Shown: piece by piece, positions 6,744-12,331 of the stretch
Layout: each line of letters starts with the position of its first letter
Position numbering within the stretch: position 1 is the stretch's first letter
Assembly: GCA_002477275.1 (NCBI GenBank)
Contig: DLOU01000068.1
Location: forward strand, 2,633 to 14,963
Source of the DNA: Caryophanales bacterium UBA7476
Lineage (GTDB): Bacteria > Bacillota_I > Bacilli_A > RF39 > UBA660
Direction: 5' to 3'
Length of the DNA: 12,331 nucleotides
The notes under the pieces: generated by a model
Told to the model about the DNA's origin: nothing
The model's input: only the letters and a program-made list of their open reading frames with translations
Database searches by the model: none
Position numbers and translations under genes: made by a program

Positions 6744-7831
6744 CTATTATTTTTTGAAATATTTAATATTATTCCTATACTTGCCATGCTTATAAGTAAA
6801 CTACTTCCTCCATATGATAAAAATGGTAGGGTAACACCAGTAACTGGTATCATACCTGATACTACCATTAGATTTAGTACTGCTTGAAATATTATTTGAA
6901 ATGTTATACCAAATGATAAATATTTAGAAAAATTGTCTTTTGCATTTAAACTAATTTTAATTCCTCTATAAAGTAATAAAATAAATAATCCTATTACAAT
7001 AAATGCTCCAACTATACCAAATTCTTCGGTGATAATTGAGAAAATAAAATCTGTTTGTGGTTCTGGAAGATAAAAATGCTTTTGTATACTATTTCCATAT
7101 CCTCTTCCTAATAATCCACCTGGGCCAATAGCATATAAACTTTGTATTATCTGAAATCCTGTTCCTAACGGATCTTTCCATGGATTTATAAAAGAGGTTA
7201 TTCTATCCATTCTATATGGAGCAATTATTACCAAACCAATTACTCCAATTATTCCAATAATACCCATAATAAAGAAAAATTTCATATTTACACCAGCAAT
7301 AAATAATAGGGCAATTATAGAAATAAAAAGAATTACACCTGTACCCATATCTGGTTGTAACATGATTAAACCAAATAAAATAATTACAACTATTAAGATA
7401 GGAAAAACACCTTTTTTATAACTTTTTAAAAACTTATTACTGTTATTTAAATATTTACTTGTAAAAATAATTAATCCTAGTTTTGCTGCTTCACTAGGTT
7501 GTACACCAAAAGATCCTATACCAAACCAACTTCGACTACCATTTCTAACACTTCCTATTCCAGGTATTAAAACAAGTATCAATAGAGTAATACATAGAAC
7601 TAAAATTAAATTTGCTTTTTTATAATAGAATTTATAATCAATTTTTGAAACTATCAACATAATTATTAATCCTATTATTGCAAATAAAGATTGTTGCTTT
7701 ACAAAATGAAAACTATCATTAAATTTATAATTTGCCCAAATACTTGATGCAGAATATATCATTATTATTCCAAATATTATTAATGATAATACAGTTATTA
7801 AAAGTACTTTATCTGTTTTAATATTTTTCAA
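6740..7831 (-). CDS. ftsW: SEDS peptidoglycan glycosyltransferase, FtsW/SpoVE type
   Basis: A polytopic membrane protein of 363 residues with about ten hydrophobic segments, of the SEDS family that polymerises lipid II glycan strands together with a class B PBP. Diagnostic stretches are IMIYSASSIWANYKF near the N-terminus, IPGIGSVRNGSRSWFGIG, QPSEAAKLG, LQPDMGTG with the essential Asp at residue 161, GRGYGNSIQKHFYLPEPQTDFIFSI, and PVTGVTLPFLSYGGSS near the end. These fit FtsW/SpoVE better than RodA. GTG 7840 is possible, but AGGTGAT at 7842-7836 sits 4-5 nt before TTG 7831 and nothing purine-rich precedes GTG 7840, so TTG 7831 is preferred. It converges on the mraY operon with the ORF6N gene between them, away from a complete dcw cluster. 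Whether it serves division, sporulation or elongation cannot be fixed from sequence alone. Confidence 0.9.
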   Translation of the reverse strand: MKNIKTDKVLLITVLSLIIFGIIMIYSASSIWANYKFNDSFHFVKQQSLFAIIGLIIMLIVSKIDYKFYYKKANLILVLCITLLILVLIPGIGSVRNGSRSWFGIGSFGVQPSEAAKLGLIIFTSKYLNNSNKFLKSYKKGVFPILIVVIILFGLIMLQPDMGTGVILFISIIALLFIAGVNMKFFFIMGIIGIIGVIGLVIIAPYRMDRITSFINPWKDPLGTGFQIIQSLYAIGPGGLLGRGYGNSIQKHFYLPEPQTDFIFSIITEEFGIVGAFIVIGLFILLLYRGIKISLNAKDNFSKYLSFGITFQIIFQAVLNLMVVSGMIPVTGVTLPFLSYGGSSLLISMASIGIILNISKNNS

Positions 7832-7835
7832 AAGT

Positions 7836-7842
7836 ATCACCT
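7836..7842 (-). promoter_or_regulatory. Ribosome binding site deciding the ftsW start
   Basis: AGGTGAT on the minus strand lies 4 nt upstream of TTG 7831 and contains the competing GTG (7840-7838). A start at 7840 would use part of the ribosome binding site itself. Confidence 0.6.
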
Positions 7843-7879
7843 ATAATATTTTATAAAATAAAAAAAGATTTATGATAGA

Positions 7880-7887
7880 AGTATAAT
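7880..7887. promoter_or_regulatory. Overlapping divergent -10 elements, tentative
   Basis: TATAAT at 7882-7887 (+) points to the helical-protein gene, and TATACT (7885-7880, minus) points to ftsW. They overlap in the middle of the 94-nt divergent gap, which would make the two promoters compete. No convincing -35 box is seen on either side. Confidence 0.3.
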
Positions 7888-7925
7888 TATTAATAGTTTA
7901 TTCATAATAATATTGGAGGGATTAT

Positions 7926-8363
7926 ATGAACGAAAATATAGAATTGCTTGAATATATTTATAAAAATTCAGAAATGGGAGTATTTACAATTAATGAACTT
8001 CTAAAGAATTTAGAAGAAAAAGATAACAAAATTAAAGGATTAGCTAAAGAAGAATTGGATAAATATGAAGAATTTAAAGAAAAAAGTGAAGAGTTAATAA
8101 AGAAATACGATTATGATGTTAAGAAAAATAAATTAACTTCTAAAATTATGTCATCGATGGGAATTAATCATGAAGTAAATAGTGATAATAGTGATTCGAG
8201 TATAGCTCATATGCTTACTGAGGGAATTACTATGGGAATAGTAGATATGGAAACTAAAATAAAAAATTACAAAGATAGTGCAGAAAAAGATATAGTTAAA
8301 CTTGCTAAAGAATTTTTAAAGTTTCAACAAGATGAACTTGAGAATCTTAAAGAATATATGTAG
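7926..8363 (+). CDS. Small helical protein of unknown function
   Basis: A 145-residue, charged, apparently all-helical soluble protein without signal peptide or membrane segment. Residues about 22-65 are rich in Lys/Glu with coiled-coil-like spacing (LEEKDNKIKGLAKEELDKYEE). A more conserved-looking core follows: MLTEGITMGIVDMETKIKNYKDS, then LAKEFLKFQQDELENLK. The pattern of long helices with a Glu- and His-containing core recalls ferritin-like four-helix bundles common as hypothetical proteins in Bacillota, but I cannot name the family with certainty and the spaced Glu/His metal ligands are not clear. ATG 7926 has a strong GGAGGG ribosome binding site (about 7914-7920). It is a single-gene transcript with its own terminator, divergent from ftsW. 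Confidence 0.75.
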   Translation: MNENIELLEYIYKNSEMGVFTINELLKNLEEKDNKIKGLAKEELDKYEEFKEKSEELIKKYDYDVKKNKLTSKIMSSMGINHEVNSDNSDSSIAHMLTEGITMGIVDMETKIKNYKDSAEKDIVKLAKEFLKFQQDELENLKEYM

Positions 8364-8386
8364 ATAGAAATTTCTATCTTTTTTTC
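8362..8386 (+). terminator. Rho-independent terminator
   Basis: AGATAGAAA (8362-8370) and TTTCTATCT (8371-8379) form a perfect 18-bp palindrome that folds as a hairpin and runs into TTTTTTTC. It starts within the TAG stop of the helical-protein gene. Confidence 0.85.
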
Positions 8387-8415
8387 TTGTTTTAGAAGTT
8401 TTATTAATATATAAT
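8387..8415 (+). promoter_or_regulatory. Promoter for the ClpX-like gene
   Basis: TTGTTT (8387-8392), a 17-nt spacer, then a perfect TATAAT (8410-8415). Transcription would start near 8422, leaving a very short leader of about 15 nt before ATG 8437. The -35 abuts the U tract of the preceding terminator. Confidence 0.7.
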
Positions 8416-8425
8416 AGTGAGTCAT

Positions 8426-8431
8426 AGGTGA
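8426..8431 (+). promoter_or_regulatory. Ribosome binding site deciding the ClpX-like start
   Basis: AGGTGA at 8426-8431 is 5 nt before ATG 8437. The alternative GTG at 8428 lies inside this site, so it is disfavoured. Confidence 0.7.
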
Positions 8432-8436
8432 TTGTT

Positions 8437-10098
8437 ATGAAAGCAAAAGATAATATTAAAGACAATATTTATGCAATACTATATAGAAGAGAAATAGCTA
8501 GTGATGGTAAATATATATTTTTTCCATGTCAATGTGTAGAGGGGTATTATGATAGTAGTGATAAGTCTTTTATAGATATTTATGGGAATATTTACTATAG
8601 TTGTAATAATTATACTATGCTTAATACTAATCAAGCTTTTACATATTATTATGATTCTCATCTTAATGATATTATGAATATGATGCAAACTGGTGATCCT
8701 GAAACTGCTGTTTCTTTGTTTTATGATAAATTAAAATCTAATATTTTAATTGGTAATGTGAATGATCAAGAAGGAGTAATAGAAATATTTGAAATAACTG
8801 GTGAAAAGTTAGAATCTATTATTTCAAATATATCTTTTGATACTAAAAATGGTAAAGGAAAAGTAACACTTACTAAGGCTCAATTAATAGAAATATTAAG
8901 AGATGTTCAATCTGAAGATAAAATTAAAGTATTACTAGATAAAGTCGATGCAATGGAAAAATTAAGTAGTTCAAAGAAAAATGCTGATTTATCTGTTATG
9001 ATTACATTATCTAATTTAATGTCTGAAAAGAATATTAGTAAAGCCAAAGAAAAAGAAATTTCATCTTCTTTAGAAGAAGAGGTTGAGCCATCAAAAAAAG
9101 TATCAGATTTATCAGATGAAGATAAAAAGATGGAACTTTCGTTAATTAGAGATACTACTAATGATGCATATGGTTATATTATAAGTAGAATGGTAGGACA
9201 AGATGATTCTGTTCAAACAGTATTAGGAGCTGTTGTTAATAATATTTATGCAGAAAGTCCTGAACAATTAATTAAACCGTTTATTATAGGTGGTACTGGA
9301 TCTGGTAAAAGTTATTTGTTTAAACTAATTCAAAAAGGACTTGATATTCCTGTAATAATAGTTGATTGTAATCAACTTGTTCAAAGTGGTTATGAAGGTA
9401 AAATGATAGATGATGTTCTTAAAGATTTATATTTACTATGCGATAGAGATTTAGAAATGACTGAGCATGCAGTAGTTGTTTTTGATGAAATAGATAAAAT
9501 TGGTGACAAAGGGGCAACTGTATCTGAAATTGGTGTACAGCAAACTCTTCTAAAATTTTTAGAAGGACAAAAATATGTAGTTAATATGGATAAATCTGAA
9601 CTAGAAAAAGTAGTTATTGATACAAGTATGATGAGTATAGCTGCATGTGGAGCATTTGAAGGCTTAAAAGAAAAAGATAAATCTGTTGGATTTGCAAAAA
9701 GCGATACAAAAGAGAAAATTACGATTGAAAAATTAGTAAAAAATTGTGGCATGATTCCTGAACTTCTAGGAAGATTTAATTTATATGTTGAATATAATGA
9801 AGTTACTGAAGAAATGATTAGAAAACAATTAGAAGAAAGTGAAAGTTCACCTACAAAAATTAAACAAGACTTTTATTTACAAAATTATGGAGTTAATCTT
9901 GTATTCACTAAGACATTTATCGATAGATTAATTGGAGATGCAATGAAGAGAAAAACAGGATTTAGAGGTGTAGATCAAGTTGTTAACCAGTCTTTGAGTC
10001 AAGTTAATTTTAAACTTCAAACATCATCAACAGTTTATAGTGAAGTTGTGATTAGTGAAGAAACAATAGATGATCCAAAAAAATATGTATTAAAATAA
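8437..10098 (+). CDS. Divergent ClpX-like AAA+ unfoldase
   Basis: A cytosolic 553-residue ATPase whose C-terminal ~330 residues follow ClpX order. Seen are Walker A GGTGSGKS (285-292), the pore-loop segment SGYEGKMIDDVL (ClpX has GYVG), Walker B VVVFDEIDKIGDK (D350, E351), GVQQTLLKFLEG, MIPELLGRF with the arginine finger R446, and the sensor-2 motif TGFRGVDQV (R510). Between the last two ClpX-type blocks, KSVGFAKSD (VGF at 417-419) sits where ClpX carries the I/L-G-F tripeptide that docks on ClpP. The N-terminal ~220 residues are not the ClpX zinc finger: they start YAILYRREIASDGKYIFFPCQC and continue into an acidic, Lys/Ser-rich helical linker. A paralogue or accessory unfoldase with its own substrate-recognition domain is the likely interpretation; partner ClpP and substrates are not in the window. 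Single-gene transcript. Confidence 0.88.
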   Translation: MKAKDNIKDNIYAILYRREIASDGKYIFFPCQCVEGYYDSSDKSFIDIYGNIYYSCNNYTMLNTNQAFTYYYDSHLNDIMNMMQTGDPETAVSLFYDKLKSNILIGNVNDQEGVIEIFEITGEKLESIISNISFDTKNGKGKVTLTKAQLIEILRDVQSEDKIKVLLDKVDAMEKLSSSKKNADLSVMITLSNLMSEKNISKAKEKEISSSLEEEVEPSKKVSDLSDEDKKMELSLIRDTTNDAYGYIISRMVGQDDSVQTVLGAVVNNIYAESPEQLIKPFIIGGTGSGKSYLFKLIQKGLDIPVIIVDCNQLVQSGYEGKMIDDVLKDLYLLCDRDLEMTEHAVVVFDEIDKIGDKGATVSEIGVQQTLLKFLEGQKYVVNMDKSELEKVVIDTSMMSIAACGAFEGLKEKDKSVGFAKSDTKEKITIEKLVKNCGMIPELLGRFNLYVEYNEVTEEMIRKQLEESESSPTKIKQDFYLQNYGVNLVFTKTFIDRLIGDAMKRKTGFRGVDQVVNQSLSQVNFKLQTSSTVYSEVVISEETIDDPKKYVLK

Positions 10099-10130
10099 AA
10101 AAACTAATTAAATTAGTTTTTTTTTCTTTT
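10098..10130 (+). terminator. Rho-independent terminator
   Basis: AAAAAACTAAT (10098-10108), loop TAA, ATTAGTTTTTT (10112-10122), followed by more T. The A run and T run pair, giving an 11-bp stem with U-tail character. It overlaps the TAA of the ClpX-like gene. Confidence 0.8.
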
Positions 10131-10156
10131 ACTTTGCTAATAATTAGTGTTATACT
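10128..10156 (+). promoter_or_regulatory. Promoter for galU
   Basis: TTTACT (10128-10133), a 17-nt spacer, TATACT (10151-10156) with an upstream TG (10148-10149) making an extended -10. Transcription would start near 10163, just ahead of the AGGAG ribosome binding site. Confidence 0.7.
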
Positions 10157-10180
10157 TATTACACCAAGAGGAGAGAAAAT

Positions 10181-11053
10181 ATGAAAAAAATTAGAAAATG
10201 TGTTATACCCGTTGCTGGTATGGGTACAAGATTTTTACCAGCTACTAAAGCTACTCCAAAGGAAATGCTTCCAATAATTGATAAACCAACAATTCAATAT
10301 ATTATTGAAGAAGCAGTAGCATCTGGAATAGAAGAAATACTTTTAATAACAAGTCCTTATAAGAATTCAGTAATTGATCATTTTGATAAAAGTTATGAAC
10401 TTGAATCAAGATTAGCTAAAAGTGGGAAAATGGATAAATTAGAACTTATTGAAAATATTTCTAATTTAGCTAAATTTACTTTTATAAGACAAGGTGAACC
10501 AAATGGTAGTGGTCATGCTATTAGACTTGCAAAATCTTTTGTTGGTGATGAACCATTTGCAGTTATGTATGGTGATGATATTATCAAATCTGATGTACCT
10601 GTTTTAAAACAATTAATAGATATTTATGAAGAAAAAGATTGCAATGTAATTGGTGTTCAAGAAGTTGATCATAGTCTTGTTTATAAATATGGTATTGTTG
10701 AATATGAAAATGAAGAAGGAAAGATTAAGAGATTAATAGAAAAGCCTTCACTTGACGAAGCACCAAGTAATGATGCTGGTCTTGGAAGATATATAGTTAA
10801 GCCAGAAATATTTGATGAACTTGATCATCTTGAAAGAGGAGCAGGTAATGAATATCAATTTTCTGATGCAATGCTTGCTTTAATGCAAAAACAAGATTTC
10901 TATGCTTGCAAATTTGATGGAAAGTATTTTGATATTGGAAACCAATTAGGATACTTAAAAGCTAATGTTGATTTTGCTTTAGATAGAGATGATGTAAAAG
11001 ATGAGTTCTATAAATATTTAGAAGAAAAAGTATTAAGTAAAAAATTAAAATAA
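10181..11053 (+). CDS. galU: UTP-glucose-1-phosphate uridylyltransferase
   Basis: GalU converts UTP and glucose-1-phosphate to UDP-glucose and pyrophosphate in the cytosol, feeding glycolipids, teichoic-acid decoration and polysaccharides. The 290 residues match the bacterial family length. The nucleotide-binding loop is VAGMGTRFLPATKATPKEML (from residue 11, with R17 and K27), then a Gly-rich GEPNGSGHAI segment, the metal-binding YGDDI (D132, D133), LIEKP (E187, K188) and GAGNEYQFSDA, with FDIGNQLGYLKA near the C-terminus. ATG 10181 has AGGAG at 10169-10173. It is a monocistronic gene with promoter and terminator on both sides. UDP-glucose is the substrate of the dehydrogenase encoded at the start of the window, so both ends serve one pathway. 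An A7 run at its second and third codons is intact. Confidence 0.96.
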   Translation: MKKIRKCVIPVAGMGTRFLPATKATPKEMLPIIDKPTIQYIIEEAVASGIEEILLITSPYKNSVIDHFDKSYELESRLAKSGKMDKLELIENISNLAKFTFIRQGEPNGSGHAIRLAKSFVGDEPFAVMYGDDIIKSDVPVLKQLIDIYEEKDCNVIGVQEVDHSLVYKYGIVEYENEEGKIKRLIEKPSLDEAPSNDAGLGRYIVKPEIFDELDHLERGAGNEYQFSDAMLALMQKQDFYACKFDGKYFDIGNQLGYLKANVDFALDRDDVKDEFYKYLEEKVLSKKLK

Positions 11054-11078
11054 GAGTTGAAAAAACTCTTTTTTTTTT
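11052..11078 (+). terminator. Rho-independent terminator of galU
   Basis: AAGAGTT (11052-11058), loop GAAAA, AACTCTT (11064-11070), then a run of ten or so T. The stem begins in the galU TAA stop. Confidence 0.9.
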
Positions 11079-11090
11079 ATATGTTTTTCG

Positions 11091-11119
11091 TTGTAATAAA
11101 AGCGTATTTTTGGTATAAT
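11091..11119 (+). promoter_or_regulatory. Promoter for the large surface-protein gene
   Basis: TTGTAA (11091-11096), a 17-nt spacer, TATAAT (11114-11119) with an upstream TG (11111-11112). Transcription would begin near 11126, about 30 nt before the start codon. Confidence 0.75.
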
Positions 11120-11157
11120 CTTCTTAGAAGAATAGTTATGGAAAGTAGTTGTTATTT

Positions 11158-12331
11158 ATGTATAGAAATAGAAGAAAATCTCTTCTTTCTTTAGTACTTA
11201 TTCTTGTTTTAGGTATAGGTTTAGGCTATGCCTTTTTATCGTCTAATTTAAAAATTAATGGAAAAAATGGAATTAGTAAAAATAGTTGGGTTATTTATTT
11301 TGAAAATATTCAAAATCAAAGTGGTGTGGTTGCCACTAATTCTAAAATTAGTGCTGATAAACAAACTATTGATTTTGATATTTCTATAAAAAAACCTGGA
11401 GACTATTATGAGTTTGATGTTGATACTGTTAATGATGGTACAATTGATGCGATGATTGAATCAGTTGAGTTTGAAGGACTTGATAATAAATTTAATGATT
11501 TAGTTTATTTTGATGTTAATTATAAAGATAATGGTATGCCACTTGAAAAATGTGATGTACTTAAAAAAAATCTAGGAAAACAATTACTGTTAAAATAAAA
11601 TATGAAGAAGATATTACAGAAGAAGATTTACTAGAAGAATCGGAAAAATTAAAATTGAAGTTTAAGATTAATTATGTACAAGATGGTGAGTGTTCTAGAA
11701 AGCCATTAATCATAATTGATCCTAATGGTGGTAGTTATAACGGAAGTAAAAAAATAGTTCAAATTCCTGTTGATAGTAATACAGAATATGAATTACAAGA
11801 AGCTACTCATACTAGAAGATTATTTGAAGGATATACACTTAGTGATGGAAGTATTTTAGAAAAAGATGAAAATGAAAAACTAAAAATTCAAGTAGAAGAT
11901 AAAGATATAAAATTAGTTGCTAAGTGGAGTGAAAAGGACTATGTTGCTAGAATAGTTGAAACTAATCAGTATTATGAATCTGTTCAAGAAGCTTTTGATG
12001 CTGCACTTACTAATAATACAGTTGAACTTCTAAGAAATGTTTCTGAAAGTCCAACTAATTCAAAAACAATTGTGTTTGATTTAGGTGGATTTACTTTAAC
12101 TGGACTTGTTACAAATACAAAGACTGGTAATGTTAGACTTGTTAATGGTAGAATTTCTTCTGGTGAAGCTTATGATACAGCATTTATCAACTATGGAATA
12201 CTTACTATGGGAGAAAAAGGTGAACCTTTTGAAATAGAAAATAGTATTACTTTATATGGAAAAGAAATTGGATTAAAAAATGTTAAAACTGATGATTCAA
12301 TTGGAGAGTTTTATTTCTATGATGGGTATAT
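11158..12331 (+). pseudogene. Secreted TasA-like/InlB-repeat surface protein, frameshifted, 3' partial
   Basis: A large exported protein that runs off the right edge. Residues 1-26 (MYRNRRKSLLSLVLILVLGI, then GLGYAFLSS) form a basic plus hydrophobic signal or anchor of the SipW-processed type. A TasA/camelysin-like beta domain follows (SWVIYFENI, DYYEFDVDTVNDGTIDAMI). The first frame stops at 11596-11598; an A8 run at 11563-11570 with a -1 shift (or one extra A) restores it: LKKKSRKTITVKIKYEEDITEEDLL. The restored frame is open to 12331. It has an InlB/Listeria-Bacteroides-type repeat around IIDPNGGSYNGSKKIVQIP to VAKWSEKDY, then YESVQEAFDAALTNNTVELL and a beta-helix-like stretch (VFDLGGFTLTG). 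ATG 11158 is preferred over TTG 11149, but no strong ribosome binding site decides this: GGAAAG at 11140-11145 is poorly spaced for both. Cell-surface role inferred. Confidence 0.72.

Noticed and set aside
8479..8688. Minus-strand reading frame in the ClpX-like gene, start region
   Set aside because: Low-complexity Ile/Thr-rich shadow of the AT-rich coding strand.
9390..9752. Minus-strand reading frame of 120 codons opposite the AAA+ core
   Set aside because: Mirrors conserved Walker B and sensor codons on the other strand; Ser/Thr-rich composition typical of antisense frames.
1..12331. CRISPR array, tRNA, rRNA, insertion sequence or integrase
   Set aside because: No regularly spaced repeats, no cloverleaf-like or rRNA-like stretch and no transposase or integrase motifs were seen on either strand.

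Overview
The window is very AT-rich bacterial DNA with short intergenic gaps, strong TATAAT-type promoters, purine-rich ribosome binding sites and hairpin-plus-U-tract terminators. MraY, a SEDS protein (FtsW type), GalU and SipW/TasA-like secreted proteins point to a walled, low-GC Bacillota, probably a gut or host-associated Bacilli/Clostridia lineage known mainly from metagenomes. That placement is inference. TGA ends three genes (mraY, the zinc-ribbon gene, ftsW), once directly in front of a strong terminator, so the standard bacterial code fits.

Layout. Positions 1-3405 (+) hold the end of a surface-polysaccharide operon: UDP-glucose 6-dehydrogenase (5' truncated by the window edge), an intact GT2 glycosyltransferase, a GT2 gene with an in-frame TGA at codon 20, and a GT4 gene split by a -1 shift at an A7 run. 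Positions 3406-3962 hold a small secreted TasA/camelysin-like protein with its own promoter and terminator. Positions 4085-5840 hold a two-gene operon, mraY plus a membrane-anchored Tim44-like zinc-ribbon protein (ATGA overlap). On the minus strand, 7831-5829, ftsW is followed by an ORF6N-domain gene with its own promoter; that gene stops 18 codons short of a family-like C-terminus. Positions 7926-8363 hold a small helical protein, 8437-10098 a divergent ClpX-like AAA+ unfoldase, 10181-11053 galU, and 11158-12331 a large secreted surface protein running off the window, frameshifted at an A8 run.

How they fit. GalU makes UDP-glucose and Ugd oxidises it to UDP-glucuronate, a donor for the glycosyltransferases. 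MraY and FtsW act in septal or lateral peptidoglycan synthesis. The two SipW-type secreted proteins fit matrix or surface display. The window is therefore largely a cell-envelope region.

The most unusual points are four interrupted reading frames, all in accessory genes while housekeeping genes are intact; a ClpX-like ATPase that keeps a VGF tripeptide at the ClpP-docking loop position but has an unfamiliar ~220-residue N-terminus; and a perfect 33-bp palindrome inside the ORF6N coding sequence. I did not find a clear multi-gene novel defence system.
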